From Desulfofundulus thermobenzoicus (lineage in GTDB: Bacteria > Bacillota > Desulfotomaculia > Desulfotomaculales > Desulfovirgulaceae): a DNA stretch of 64,000 nucleotides. The stretch spans positions 62,001 through 126,000 of the forward strand of contig NZ_WHYR01000002.1 in NCBI RefSeq assembly GCF_009428905.1, in the 5' to 3' direction. Shown one piece after another: positions 37,630-47,152 of this stretch (positions within the stretch are counted from its first letter, which is position 1; the number at the start of each line of letters is the position of its first letter). A program made the position numbers and the translations under genes. Below the pieces are notes generated by a model. The model was not told the DNA's origin and made no database searches. It was given only the letters and a program-made list of their open reading frames with translations.

Positions 37630-37687
37630 GGTGGCGGCCGTGTAGATTCTTACGGGCCGGTTAACGGCTTTCGGAGGGGGTTACCAT

Positions 37688-38638
37688 ATGCTGGAGATTG
37701 AAAAACCCAGGATTGAGTGTGTGGAAAGCAGCCCGGACAATACCTTCGCCCGCTTTGTGGTGGAACCGCTGGAAAGGGGCTACGGCATTACGCTGGGAAA
37801 CTCCTTGAGGCGGATATTGCTTTCTTCCCTGCCCGGGGCGGCGGTTACCTCGGTGAAAATCGAGGGCGTGCTGCACGAGTTTTCCACCATTCCCGGGGTG
37901 CGGGAGGATGTTACCGACATTATCCTCAACCTGAAAAGCCTGTGCCTGAAGATGTATTCCGATGAGGACAAGATTTTGCGGGTGGAGGCCAGAGGGGAGG
38001 GTGATGTACGGGCCGGAGATATCATTTGCGATCCCGATGTGGAGATCTTGAACCCGGACCTGCACATTGCCACCCTGACCGGGAGTAATGCCCGCCTGTT
38101 CATGGAAATGACCGTGGCCAGGGGACGGGGTTACGTGCCGGCGGAGCGGAATAAAAAGGGCGATCACATCATCGGCGTGATCCCGGTGGATTCCGTTTTC
38201 ACTCCGGTGCGCAAGGTGAACTACATCGTGGAAAACACCCGGGTGGGGCAGCGGACCGACTACGACAAGCTGACCCTGGAGGTGTGGACCAACGGCAGCA
38301 TCCGGCCCGACGAGGCCACCAGCCTGGCAGCCAAAATCATGGGTGAACACCTGCGGCTGTTCATCGGTCTGACGGAAACGGTAAAAGATGTGGAAATAAT
38401 GGTGGAAAAGGAAGAGGAACAAAAAGATAAGCTCCTGGAAATGAGCATCGAGGAACTGGATCTTTCCGTGCGTTCCTACAATTGCCTCAAGCGCGCGGGG
38501 ATCAACACGGTGCAGGAACTGATTCAGCGCAATGAAGACGATATGATGAAGGTGCGCAACCTGGGCAAAAAGTCCCTGGAAGAAGTAATCAACAAGCTGC
38601 ACGAACTGGGGCTGTCCCTGCGCAAGAGCGATGAGTAA
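37688..38638 (+). CDS. rpoA: DNA-directed RNA polymerase subunit alpha
   Basis: 316 residues. N-terminal assembly domain with [25 protein letters not shown]-terminal domain (from ~residue 245) [24 protein letters not shown], which binds UP elements and activators. Follows rpsD as in the alpha operon. Confidence 0.98.
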   Translation: MLEIEKPRIECVESSPDNTFARFVVEPLERGYGITLGNSLRRILLSSLPGAAVTSVKIEGVLHEFSTIPGVREDVTDIILNLKSLCLKMYSDEDKILRVEARGEGDVRAGDIICDPDVEILNPDLHIATLTGSNARLFMEMTVARGRGYVPAERNKKGDHIIGVIPVDSVFTPVRKVNYIVENTRVGQRTDYDKLTLEVWTNGSIRPDEATSLAAKIMGEHLRLFIGLTETVKDVEIMVEKEEEQKDKLLEMSIEELDLSVRSYNCLKRAGINTVQELIQRNEDDMMKVRNLGKKSLEEVINKLHELGLSLRKSDE

Positions 38639-38650
38639 GGGGGGATAAGG

Positions 38651-38989
38651 ATGGCTTACCAGAAGCTGGGGCGGAATACCGGTCATCGCAAAGCCATGCT
38701 GCGGAACCTGGTTACTTCCCTGTTCCGCGATGATCGCATTCAAACCACCGAGCCCCGGGCCAGGGAAGTAAAAAGCATAGCCGATAAAATGGTCACCCTG
38801 GCCAAGAGGGGCGACCTGGCCGCGCGGCGCCAGGCGCTGGAATATATCTACGACGAACGGGTGGTCCGGAAGTTGTTTAACGACCTGGGTCCCAAATATG
38901 CCGAGCGCCCGGGCGGTTATACCCGCATTGTCAAGGCGGGCTACCGCCGGGGGGACGCCGCCCAAATGGTGATCCTGGAACTTGTCTAG
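38651..38989 (+). CDS. rplQ: 50S ribosomal protein L17
   Basis: 112 residues. [23 protein letters not shown] start; the short bacterial form. Its last codons overlap the next gene by eight bases. Confidence 0.98.
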   Translation: MAYQKLGRNTGHRKAMLRNLVTSLFRDDRIQTTEPRAREVKSIADKMVTLAKRGDLAARRQALEYIYDERVVRKLFNDLGPKYAERPGGYTRIVKAGYRRGDAAQMVILELV

Positions 38990-39830
38990 CCCGGTACAGA
39001 TTGCCATCCGGGATTTGACCCATGTATACCGGCAGGGCGGGGCGGGGGAAAGGGAGGCTTTAAAAGGGATCAGCGGGGATGTTTACCGGGGCGAGTTTCT
39101 GGTGATCATCGGACCCAACGGTTCGGGCAAGTCCACCCTGGCCCGTCATTTGAACGCCCTTTTACTGCCCACCGCCGGGACGGTTGCCGTGGACGGTTTA
39201 TCCACCGCCGATCCGGCCAATCTCTGGGAAATCAGGCGCCGGGTGGGTATGGTGTTGCAAAATCCGGATAATCAGCTGGTGGCCGCCGTGGTGGAGGAAG
39301 ATGTGGCCTTTGGCCCGGAAAACCTGGGACTGCCGCCGGAGGAGGTCAGGCGGCGGGTGGACGGGGCACTGGCTGCGGTAGGCCTGGCGGAACAGCGCCT
39401 GCGCCCGCCCCACCTTTTGTCCGGCGGGCAGAAGCAGCGGCTGGCCATTGCCGGGGCGCTGGCCATGGAACCCGAGTGCCTGGTTCTGGACGAGCCCACG
39501 GCCATGCTGGATCCGGCCGGCCGGCGGGAGGTGCTGGGTACCCTCCGGCAGTTGAACCGGGAACGGGGCATGACGGTGATCCTGGTCACCCACTTCATGG
39601 AAGAAGCGGCCCTGGCGGACCGCATCTGGGTGCTGCATGGGGGCAGGCTGGTCCTGTCGGGAAGCCCGGCGAAGGTTTTCAGCCACCGGGGGGAGTTGAA
39701 GGACATGGGTCTGACCCTTCCCGGAGCGGCCGAGCTGGCCTGGCGTTTGCGGCAGGCGGGGTGGCCCGTGCCGGCAGAAGTGGTCACCCTGGATCAGCTG
39801 GTTAACTTCCTGGTAAGGAAGAAACAATGA
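38982..39830 (+). CDS. ecfA1: ECF transporter ATPase A1
   Basis: 282 residues from TTG overlapping the rplQ end. Walker [17 protein letters not shown]-loop [25 protein letters not shown], signature [15 protein letters not shown], Walker [17 protein letters not shown] and H-loop VTHFMEE are complete. With EcfA2 and EcfT it powers shared substrate-binding S subunits for vitamins and metals. No S subunit is coded next door, so this is a group II (shared) module. Confidence 0.95.
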   Translation: MSSPVQIAIRDLTHVYRQGGAGEREALKGISGDVYRGEFLVIIGPNGSGKSTLARHLNALLLPTAGTVAVDGLSTADPANLWEIRRRVGMVLQNPDNQLVAAVVEEDVAFGPENLGLPPEEVRRRVDGALAAVGLAEQRLRPPHLLSGGQKQRLAIAGALAMEPECLVLDEPTAMLDPAGRREVLGTLRQLNRERGMTVILVTHFMEEAALADRIWVLHGGRLVLSGSPAKVFSHRGELKDMGLTLPGAAELAWRLRQAGWPVPAEVVTLDQLVNFLVRKKQ

Positions 39831-39899
39831 TAACCGGTGGAACAGGTTTTATCTTAATCCGGCAGCTCACGTCTGCCTGAACGTGCCGGCACCGTTCCG

Positions 39900-39927
39900 G
39901 GGCAAAAAAGAGAGGTCTTTTTTGCCC
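39900..39927. terminator. stem-loop between ecfA1 and ecfA2
   Basis: GGGCAAAAAAGA pairs perfectly with TCTTTTTTGCCC over a 4-base loop. The T-run is within the stem, so it can act in either direction, at best partly. Confidence 0.5.
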
Positions 39928-40038
39928 GAAAGGTCAGCATGGGGATTATATACAAAGAGCGAATGAATGGTAACCTTTGCGGCTGTGGCTATTTGGGGCG
40001 AGGGTGAAATTGCTACATGTTTTGGGGTGGGGGTACCG

Positions 40039-40920
40039 GTGATTGTGGTGGAGCAACTGACCCATATCTATCTGCCGGGTACACCTCTGGCCGTCACATC
40101 CCTGCAGGATATCGACCTGCACATTGCCGAAGGTTCTTTCGTGGTTATCGCCGGTGCCACCGGTTCGGGGAAATCCACCCTGGTCCAGCATTTTAACGGG
40201 TTGTTGCTGCCCACCCGGGGCCGGGTGCGGGTGGGGGGAATGGATACCCGGGATAAAGATGTGCGCCGGAACTTATGGCAGAAGGTGGGTTTGCTTTTTC
40301 AATACCCCGAGCAGCAACTGTTTGAAGAGAGCGTTTTTGCCGAAGTGGCCTTCGGACCGCGGAACATGGGCCTGGATGAAATTACGGTGAAAGGGCGCGT
40401 GCGGGCGGCCCTGGAAATGGTGGGCCTGGACCCGGCCGAGTACGAACACATGTCGCCTTTTGCCTTGAGCGGCGGGCAGCGCCGCCGGGTGGCCCTGGCC
40501 GGCATTCTGGCCATGGGGCCCCGGGTGCTGGTGCTGGACGAACCGGCGGCCGGGCTGGATCCCGCCGGCAGGGAACAGCTCATGCATTCCCTCAAGGATC
40601 TGCAGGAAAAGGAAGGCACCACGGTAGTCCTGATCACCCATTACATGGAAGACGCAGCCCGTTACGCCGACTGGATGGTGGTTTTGCACCGGGGGCGGAT
40701 CTGGCGGGAAGGAACCCCCCGCGGCATTTTCAGCGACCCGGAAGGCTTAAGGGCAGTGGGACTGGATGTGCCCGTGCCCTGCCGGCTGGCTTACCGGTTG
40801 AGACAAAAGGGTGTGGCAGTCCGCAGCGATGTGCTCACCCTGGACGAGGTCGAAGAGGAATTGAAGAAGGTCACCGGCCCCGGGATGCCGGCCGCGGGTT
40901 TAAAGGCCGCCGGGACTTAA
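40039..40920 (+). CDS. ecfA2: ECF transporter ATPase A2
   Basis: 293 residues from GTG 40039 behind GGGGTGGGGGT; an ATG at 39967 is open in frame but the family begins at IVVEQLTHIYLPGTPLA. Walker A GATGSGKSTLVQHFN, QYPEQQLFEESVFAEVAFGPRNMGL, signature LSGGQRRRVALAGIL, Walker B VLVLDEPAAGLDPAGR. Heterodimer partner of EcfA1. Confidence 0.94.
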   Translation: MIVVEQLTHIYLPGTPLAVTSLQDIDLHIAEGSFVVIAGATGSGKSTLVQHFNGLLLPTRGRVRVGGMDTRDKDVRRNLWQKVGLLFQYPEQQLFEESVFAEVAFGPRNMGLDEITVKGRVRAALEMVGLDPAEYEHMSPFALSGGQRRRVALAGILAMGPRVLVLDEPAAGLDPAGREQLMHSLKDLQEKEGTTVVLITHYMEDAARYADWMVVLHRGRIWREGTPRGIFSDPEGLRAVGLDVPVPCRLAYRLRQKGVAVRSDVLTLDEVEEELKKVTGPGMPAAGLKAAGT

Positions 40921-41114
40921 AAACCGGTTTTCGGTTCGTCCGGAGAAAATCCCTTTGTTGCCGGTTATCCCAGTATGGGGGCAGCCGTACGGTTTGCAGG
41001 TGTGCCGGAAACCCCGGACCTGGCGTGGGTCATTTGGTTTGTGTTGAATCGTTTACAGGTGTAAAGCCCGCAGGCCAAACGTATATACAGCTGCTGCAAG
41101 GCGGGGAACGGGAA

Positions 41115-41915
41115 ATGTTTGAAGGTATTACCCTGGGGCAATATGTGCCCGGACAGTCATTTATCCACCGTCTGGACCCCCGCACCAAAATCCTCTGCGC
41201 CTTCCTGGCCATGCTGGCCGTGCTGGTGGCCAACCGGCCGGTAGCGATTATTTTATTGACTCTGCTGACCCTGCTGTTCACCGGGTTGTCGGGCCTGTCC
41301 CTGCGCCTGGTGGCCGGTACACTGCGCCCGTTCCGGGTGATCCTGGCCGTTACCTTTATATTGCAGGTATTTTTCACACCGGGAGAAGCGCTGTTGGCCC
41401 TGGGCCCCCTGGCCGTCAGCCGGGAGGGACTGGAACTGGGAGCGGTTATTTTATGGCGCTTAACTCTCCTGGTGGTTATCAGCTCCCTGCTCACCCTGAC
41501 CACTTCGCCAGTAAAACTGACGGCCGGTCTGGAAAGCCTCTTGACTCCTTTGCAAAGGTTTGGAGTGCCCGCCCACGAACTGGCCATGATGATGACCATT
41601 GCCCTGCGTTTTGTCCCCACCCTTCTGGAAGAAGCGGGGCAGGTGTACAGGGCGCAGCAGTCCCGGGGAGCGGCCTTTACCCGCGGGGGACCGGTGCGGC
41701 GTTTACAGGGGGTGATCCCCCTGCTGGTGCCCCTGTTTGCCGGTGCCTTTAGAAGGGCCGAGGACCTGACCACGGCCATGGAAATCCGCTGCTACCGGGG
41801 GGGAGCCAACCGCACCAGGATGCATCAGCTAAAGTTTTCCCGGAATGACTGGCTGGTTCTGCTGCTGGCCTGCCTGACCCTGGCAGTGATCCTGGCCCTG
41901 CGGTGGTGGGGGTAA
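41115..41915 (+). CDS. ecfT: ECF transporter membrane subunit T
   Basis: 266 residues from ATG 41115, the normal size; the frame is open to 41025. Start GQYVPGQSFIHRLDPRTKIL is the EcfT hallmark. Four to six hydrophobic helices, then the coupling motifs with the Arg-Gly pair (QQSRGAAF and IRCYRGG), which dock on the two ATPases. Confidence 0.95.
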   Translation: MFEGITLGQYVPGQSFIHRLDPRTKILCAFLAMLAVLVANRPVAIILLTLLTLLFTGLSGLSLRLVAGTLRPFRVILAVTFILQVFFTPGEALLALGPLAVSREGLELGAVILWRLTLLVVISSLLTLTTSPVKLTAGLESLLTPLQRFGVPAHELAMMMTIALRFVPTLLEEAGQVYRAQQSRGAAFTRGGPVRRLQGVIPLLVPLFAGAFRRAEDLTTAMEIRCYRGGANRTRMHQLKFSRNDWLVLLLACLTLAVILALRWWG

Positions 41916-41993
41916 CCTTTAATCAACCCGGCCGTATCTTGAAGCTCAAAGGGCGCTGTCACCCGGCGCCGTTTTTTAAAGTGGGGAGGCCTG

Positions 41994-42740
41994 TTGCGCA
42001 ATATCAAGCTGACCATTGCCTACGACGGCACCAACTACCATGGTTTTCAGGAGCAAAGGGGCACCGGCCTGGTGACCATCCAGGAGGTGCTGGAAAAATG
42101 TCTTTCGCGACTGGCCGGGCGACCGGTGCGGGTTATTGGTGCCGGGCGGACCGACGCCGGGGTCCATGCCCGGGGGCAGGTGGTGAATTTTGACGCTGCA
42201 GGTTGGGGCATACCCGCCGGGAAGATAGTCCTGGCCCTGAACGGAGTCCTGCCGCCGGACATGGCCGCCCTGCATGCGGAAGAGGTCCCGCCGGGCTTTC
42301 ATGCCCGTTTTTCTGCCCGGACCAAGACTTACCGCTATACCATTTACAACAGCCGCATTCCCTCGCCCTTCTGGCGGCTATACAGCTACTTCGTACCACG
42401 CCCCCTGGATGTGGCGGCCATGAAACAGGCCGCCGCCCACCTGGTGGGGCGGCACGATTTCGCTTCCTTTCAGGCCGCCGGGTCGCCGGTAAAAGACACC
42501 GTGCGCACCCTTTTTGAGGCCGCGGTGGAGCGGGAGGGGGAGGAAGTGATTCACCTGGTGTTCCGGGGAGATGGCTTCCTTTACAATATGGTGCGCATTA
42601 TGGTAGGTACTCTGGTGGAAGTGGGCTTACATAAACGGGATCCGGTGGAGGTGACCACCATTCTGGCGGCCCGGAACCGCGTTCTGGCCGGTCCTACCGT
42701 ACCGCCTCAGGGTCTGTGCCTGGAGAGGGTGGAGTATTGA
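41994..42740 (+). CDS. truA: tRNA pseudouridine(38-40) synthase
   Basis: 248 residues from TTG behind GGGGAGG. Catalytic Asp in [15 protein letters not shown] (residues ~52-66); start [17 protein letters not shown] and end GLCLERVEY are typical. Isomerises uridines in the anticodon arm. Standard place between ecfT and rplM in Firmicutes. Confidence 0.97.
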   Translation: MRNIKLTIAYDGTNYHGFQEQRGTGLVTIQEVLEKCLSRLAGRPVRVIGAGRTDAGVHARGQVVNFDAAGWGIPAGKIVLALNGVLPPDMAALHAEEVPPGFHARFSARTKTYRYTIYNSRIPSPFWRLYSYFVPRPLDVAAMKQAAAHLVGRHDFASFQAAGSPVKDTVRTLFEAAVEREGEEVIHLVFRGDGFLYNMVRIMVGTLVEVGLHKRDPVEVTTILAARNRVLAGPTVPPQGLCLERVEY

Positions 42741-42878
42741 AACGGCAGACACTTGACTTCCTTGAGAACAATTGATGGATGAACGGGAGTGTTAACCGGG
42801 AAGCCGGTACCCACTTTCACCCGCCGGCCGGCGTACTGTATGGCAGGGCTTACGCGGTGGTTTTTATGTGCAATTAGC
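42741..42878. other. spacer between truA and the rplM promoter
   Basis: No gene, terminator or clear motif seen apart from GC-rich CGCCGGCCGGCG. Confidence 0.4.
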
Positions 42879-42907
42879 TTGACACCGGGGGACTGCCAGG
42901 TTAAAAT
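42879..42907 (+). promoter_or_regulatory. rplM-rpsI promoter
   Basis: TTGACA (42879-42884), 17-base spacer, TAAAAT (42902-42907). One of the strongest promoters in the window. Confidence 0.88.
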
Positions 42908-42913
42908 ACTTTC

Positions 42914-43044
42914 ATGTGGGTTTTCCTCCCACCCTTTTGAGCCCCGGGGTGGGAATGAACGGCTACAGAATTTGTGGATGGGAAGTAGTTTTTGCGATTT
43001 CTGACATCCGACGACTGACGATTGTTTTAAGGAGGTTTGCCGGC
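42914..43044 (+). promoter_or_regulatory. rplM leader RNA with two exclusive stems
   Basis: Right at the likely 5' end, GTGGG (42916-42920) can pair with CCCAC (42928-42932), or TCCCACCC (42927-42934) can pair with GGGTGGGA (42947-42954); both cannot form. Such a switch fits an L13-type autoregulated leader, but I cannot confirm a match to that family. A TCTGACATCCGACGACTGACGA repeat unit follows at 43000-43021, before the SD. Confidence 0.5.
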
Positions 43045-43476
43045 ATGAGCAAAACCTATATGGCTAAGCCGGGAGAAATAGAACGCAAGTGGTATATCCT
43101 GGATGCTACGGATAAACCCTTGGGTAGACTGGCCGCCGAGGCGGCCCGCATATTGCGGGGTAAACACCGTCCCCAGTTTACCCCCCATGTGGATACGGGG
43201 GATCATGTTATTGTGATCAATGCCGGTAAGGTTATTTTGACCGGTAACAAGCTGAAAAAGAAAAAGTACATCCGTCATTCCGGCTACCCCGGGGGATTAA
43301 AGGTTATGGGTTACGACCAGTTGCTGGCCACCAGGCCGGAACTGGCCGTGGAAAAGGCCATTACCGGTATGCTGCCCCATAACCGGCTGGGCGCCCGAAT
43401 GGCCAAAAAGCTGAAGGTCTATCGCGGAGAGGAGCACCCCCACCAGGCTCAGAAACCGGAAGTCTGGTCCATGTAA
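43045..43476 (+). CDS. rplM: 50S ribosomal protein L13
   Basis: 143 residues from ATG 43045 behind AAGGAGGT; the frame is open further upstream through the leader but without relatives. [21 protein letters not shown] and [18 protein letters not shown] are diagnostic, and [19 protein letters not shown] closes it. Confidence 0.98.
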   Translation: MSKTYMAKPGEIERKWYILDATDKPLGRLAAEAARILRGKHRPQFTPHVDTGDHVIVINAGKVILTGNKLKKKKYIRHSGYPGGLKVMGYDQLLATRPELAVEKAITGMLPHNRLGARMAKKLKVYRGEEHPHQAQKPEVWSM

Positions 43477-43496
43477 GACAAGGAAGGAGGCAGAGG

Positions 43497-43889
43497 ATGG
43501 CTCCCATTAAATTTTACGGTACGGGGCGGCGGAAAAATGCCGTGGCCCGGGTATACCTGGTCCCCGGTGAGGGCCGGATGCTGATCAACAACCGGCCGGT
43601 GGAAACGTACTTCGGCCGCAAGATTCTGCAGGTGCTGGTGCGCCAGCCCATGGAACTGACCGGAACGGAAGGGCGCTTTGATGTGCAGGCCCGGGTCCAC
43701 GGCGGCGGCGTCAGCGGCCAGGCCGGAGCGCTGCGCATGGGCATTGCCCGGGCGCTGGTGCAGGCCGACCCCAACCTGCGACCGGCACTGAAAAAGGCCG
43801 GCTTTCTTACCCGGGATCCACGGATGAAGGAAAGAAGAAAATACGGCTTGAAAAAGGCCCGCCGGGCACCGCAATACTCCAAACGTTAA
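43497..43889 (+). CDS. rpsI: 30S ribosomal protein S9
   Basis: 130 residues. [19 protein letters not shown] start and the C-terminal tail [12 protein letters not shown] that reaches the P site. Follows rplM by 20 bases. Confidence 0.98.
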   Translation: MAPIKFYGTGRRKNAVARVYLVPGEGRMLINNRPVETYFGRKILQVLVRQPMELTGTEGRFDVQARVHGGGVSGQAGALRMGIARALVQADPNLRPALKKAGFLTRDPRMKERRKYGLKKARRAPQYSKR

Positions 43890-43905
43890 AGAAAACCCGG
43901 GAAAC

Positions 43906-43937
43906 AAAGAGGAAGGGCACAGTCCCTTCCTCTTTAA
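43906..43937 (+). terminator. rplM-rpsI terminator
   Basis: AAAGAGGAAGGG, 6-base loop, CCCTTCCTCTTT: a perfect 12-bp stem ending in T, 17 bases past rpsI. Confidence 0.9.
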
Positions 43938-43974
43938 ATGTGATGGGATGGTGGGTAACTTTAATAAATATTGT

Positions 43975-44142
43975 TCAACGCCGGCGCAGGCGGGTGAAGA
44001 GGGCCGATAACAGTACGGCCGTGCCCACCCCCAGGATCATGCCGGTGTTATCATTCAACCCCAGGATCACCGACCAGAAATAATAAACCCCTACGGCCGC
44101 AACCACGGTAAGCATCATGGGGAAAAAGCTCTTGCTCCTCAT
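43975..44142 (-). CDS. small two-helix membrane protein
   Basis: 55 residues from ATG 44142; a TTG at 44166 is an alternative start with no better SD. Two hydrophobic segments (about residues 7-26 and 33-49) and a basic end LRRR. Nothing else is recognised. It lies between the r-protein cluster and the coiled-coil gene, on the minus strand. Confidence 0.5.
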   Translation of the reverse strand: MRSKSFFPMMLTVVAAVGVYYFWSVILGLNDNTGMILGVGTAVLLSALFTRLRRR

Positions 44143-44283
44143 CGCTGCCCGCCACTTTCCACCCAAGGGAATAATCGGTAATAATCAAGCACGATCATCT
44201 TCCTCCCGCCAGAATGTCCCTACCTTCAAAAAACCACGCAGTTCCTGGGGTGGTTTTGCGGGGACAAGGTTAACTTGCATCAG

Positions 44284-44772
44284 TCACCGCCATACCTTAA
44301 TGGCTACACTGATGGTTACAGCCAGGGCAGCCACGGCGATGCCGATGGTGGCCCAGAATAAACCTTTGATTCCATGGGCCAGGTCGGCAATTTCCTGGCG
44401 CAGGTTGTTTTCCAGAGATTTGGTTTCCTGCCGCAGGTCGGCAATTTCCTGCCGCAGGTTATTTTCTATTGTTTTCATTTCCTGGCGCAGGTTATTTTCT
44501 ATTGTTTTCATTTCCTGCCGCAGGTCGGCAATTTCCTGCCGCAGGTTGTTTTCTACGGTTTTAATTTCTTGACGAAGTAAACTATTTCCGGTGTTTATCT
44601 CCTGTCTTAGCCCGGTTTCTTTTTCCGCCATTTCCTTGCGCAATTCGCGGATTTCATTGCGCAAATCCCGTATTTCACCCTGTACCCAGCTTCCCAGGAA
44701 AAACATCTGTCCTTCCCGGCGGTAATCCTGCTCATCGGAAGTGGCGGCAATCTCTTTTTTAACTTCTTCCAT
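44284..44772 (-). CDS. coiled-coil protein with a C-terminal membrane anchor
   Basis: 162 residues from ATG 44772; AGGGTGGTGA lies eight bases before it. Residues ~35-135 are an unbroken coiled coil built from near-identical units: ENNLRQEMKTI (11 residues) and ENNLRQEIADLRQEMKTI (18, an 11 plus a 7). One membrane helix (LFWATIGIAVAALAVTISVAI) ends the protein. The repeats are also close at DNA level, suggesting recent unit duplication. Function unknown; similar tail-anchored coiled coils occur widely. Confidence 0.8.
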   Translation of the reverse strand: MEEVKKEIAATSDEQDYRREGQMFFLGSWVQGEIRDLRNEIRELRKEMAEKETGLRQEINTGNSLLRQEIKTVENNLRQEIADLRQEMKTIENNLRQEMKTIENNLRQEIADLRQETKSLENNLRQEIADLAHGIKGLFWATIGIAVAALAVTISVAIKVWR

Positions 44773-44845
44773 AAGACGAATCACCACCCTCTGCTTCCAG
44801 CATATCAGGGAAAGCTGGTTACAGCAAGCATAAATTTTTAGAGGA

Positions 44846-44873
44846 AACGAAAAACGGGTCCTGCCGGACCCGT
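44846..44873 (-). terminator. terminator of the DASS transporter gene
   Basis: On the minus strand ACGGGTC, loop, GACCCGT, then TTTTCGTTT. Ends the DASS transcript before the coiled-coil gene. Confidence 0.85.
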
Positions 44874-44911
44874 GCGGGTAAATTGGTTAAGGTACCCGGT
44901 TCGTTTCTTTA

Positions 44912-46483
44912 TTATAGCCCCACCAGTGGAGTGAGAATAAGCACCCCGGCCAGGACCAGGAAGTAACCGATAACATCCAGCAGAAAACCGTACTTCACCA
45001 TCTGGGTGATGGGCACCATGCCCGAGCCGTAGATAATGGCGTTGGGTGGTGTGGATACGGGCAACACGAAAGCCATGCTCGCCCCCAGGCCGGCGGCCAC
45101 AGCAGGGGGAATGGGATTTACTCCGGCGGCACTGGCGATGCCGATGACCACGGGCACCACCATGGTGGCCGCAGCGGTATTGGAAGTGGTTTCCGTCAGC
45201 AGAATGGCCACCAGCTGTCCCAATGCGGTAATGGCCAGCAGGGTGTGAGCACCGGTCATGGATACCAGCCCCTTGCCCATGGCCTCGGCCAGGCCGGTCT
45301 TGAACATCATTTCACCCAGAGAAAGACCGCCACCGAAGAGCAACAGCGTACCCCAGTCAATGTTCACCGCCTGCTTCCAGGAGAGGGTGAATTCCCGCTG
45401 CTGAAAATTCACCGGCAGGAAGAAGAGCAAAGATGCGGCAATTAAAGCCACACTGGCTTCCGGGAAGATGTTGTTATAGGCTTTAAACAGGGGTGAAGTG
45501 GTGCCGCTGACCAGGGCGATTACCCCCGGGGTGACCCAGAGGGCCACGGCCACCAGGAAGGCAATCAGGGCATTTGCTTCACCCCTCTTCCAGGTGCCCA
45601 GGGCTTTTCGTTCAGTGGCTATGAAGTCGGCGGCGCCCTTTAAGTCCTTTTGTATCGACGGGCAGCGCCAGTTAAAGTAAACCCACATAACCAGGAACAT
45701 GAGCAACATGATGGGTACGGCCAGCATCATCCACTGGAAAAAGGCTATACGCAGTCCGGTGGCCTTTTCAATCAGGCCGATGGTAATCATGTTCGGTGGC
45801 GTACCGATGGGTGTACCCATGCCGCCGATGGAAGCGGCGTAGGCAATCATCAAAAGCATGCCGGTCTGGTATTTGCTGTTGTTGACTTCCCGTCCGTGCA
45901 TGGAGGCAATGATTCTGTTCAGGGCCAGGAGCACACCCATGGTAATGGGGAACATCATGGCTGCTGTGGCGGTGTTGCTCAACCACATGGATAAAAAGCA
46001 GGTCACTCCGCCCACGCCCAGCAGGATCATGGTGCTGGTGCGGGAAACTGAACCCAGGGAAAGGATGCGTAAGGCAAACCGCCTATCCAGGCCGTGCACC
46101 TCCATGGCCTTGGCCAGGACAAAGCCACCCAGGAAAAGGAGCACGGTGGGATCGGCCATGGCGGTGTAGGCTTCTTTAGCGCCGGCCACTCCAAAAGCCA
46201 CGGCCAGGGTCGGCCCGAGCAACGAAGCTACCGGGATGGGAATGCACTCGGTGATCCAGCAGGTGATGGTAAAGGCCATCACCGCCGCCAGGGTATGGGC
46301 CTGGGGTTTCAGCCCGGGCATGGGCCAGAAATAAATGAGCAGAAATAATGCCGGAGCCAGAAAAAGGCCGGTGGTGCGCCGGATGCGCTCGAAACGCTCT
46401 TCCGCTTCGGAAATGGTTTCCCGGACCGGTTGCGTTTCCGGCATCTGAGGCCGGCCCAGGGTATCTACCTTTACTGAAGCCAT
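44912..46483 (-). CDS. DASS/SLC13 family sodium:anion symporter
   Basis: 523 residues from ATG 46483 behind AAGGAGT. Eleven or so membrane helices; both substrate/sodium motifs are present: LSMWLSNTATAAMM (first SNT) and LTETTSNTAAATMV (second SNT). The N-terminal ~40 residues are hydrophilic. The family imports dicarboxylates, citrate or sulfate with Na+. In a sulfate-reducing type host either a C4-dicarboxylate or sulfate is possible; the sequence does not decide. Confidence 0.92.
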   Translation of the reverse strand: MASVKVDTLGRPQMPETQPVRETISEAEERFERIRRTTGLFLAPALFLLIYFWPMPGLKPQAHTLAAVMAFTITCWITECIPIPVASLLGPTLAVAFGVAGAKEAYTAMADPTVLLFLGGFVLAKAMEVHGLDRRFALRILSLGSVSRTSTMILLGVGGVTCFLSMWLSNTATAAMMFPITMGVLLALNRIIASMHGREVNNSKYQTGMLLMIAYAASIGGMGTPIGTPPNMITIGLIEKATGLRIAFFQWMMLAVPIMLLMFLVMWVYFNWRCPSIQKDLKGAADFIATERKALGTWKRGEANALIAFLVAVALWVTPGVIALVSGTTSPLFKAYNNIFPEASVALIAASLLFFLPVNFQQREFTLSWKQAVNIDWGTLLLFGGGLSLGEMMFKTGLAEAMGKGLVSMTGAHTLLAITALGQLVAILLTETTSNTAAATMVVPVVIGIASAAGVNPIPPAVAAGLGASMAFVLPVSTPPNAIIYGSGMVPITQMVKYGFLLDVIGYFLVLAGVLILTPLVGL

Positions 46484-47152
46484 ACCAATCACTCCTTGCG
46501 GTTTTTAAAAGTTGCGCTTTTAAGAGTAGTGGATAAATTGTTGCTAAAAAGATAATTATGATATTGATTAGCACAGTTTCAGATGGAGTCCCAGGATTAT
46601 ATTCAGTGAATTGCACGGTGCTTGTCCGGACCTAATATTAAAATACATTAAAAAGTTTTTTGTCATTTTCATAGAAGACAAAAATACATGATAATTCTGT
46701 CACTTCAGCTTCTCTTTTTCATTTGCTCTGGATAATCAACCTCCTTTCATTCGGATAACCTGTCCGCCGCTATCCAGCGCTACTTGCAGATACTTCCCGA
46801 CTTTTTGAATATTATAATGCTTTATTCAGTTTGCTAACAAGTTTGTGAACATATTGTTCTTTATGTCTATTTCGTGTATATCTTGTTTGGCAAATTAAAG
46901 AAGCGCTTCCTGTGGGGTACATTTATGGTACGGAAGTAGTAAAGCTTTATTTTGAACAGAAAAACAGGCGCCTTCCCATAATAAAACTTTTACATACATC
47001 TAACAGCAATCTAACGCTGGTACCGCTTAATTTTAACATTTCTCTGGTAAAATGTGCCCGCGGATTTGTGGAGGGACGGGCTCGCGGAATGCGGGCCTGT
47101 TCAGGCCTGGAGGCATGTTTGGGACAAGCTTTAAACAAAGGAGGTTGAAACC
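46484..47152. other. AT-rich divergent intergenic region
   Basis: 669 bases between the DASS gene and the giant surface protein gene, much richer in A+T than neighbours. On the minus strand ATGACA, 18 bases, TTTAAT (near 46670-46640) could serve the DASS gene. For the giant gene, a TAAAAT at 47045-47052 is a possible -10 with no good -35. GCCCGC and GCGGGC (about 47056 and 47094) can pair in its leader. The giant gene's own SD is AAAGGAGGTTG. No coding sequence is supported here. Confidence 0.4.

Noticed and set aside
39831-41114. Riboswitch for a vitamin before ecfA2 or ecfT
   Set aside because: I found no conserved aptamer motif; the module is a shared ECF energy unit in the usual r-protein context.
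44117-44572. Plus-strand frame with repeats such as SCRRSAISCRRLFS
   Set aside because: Complement of the coiled-coil repeat gene; no start signal.
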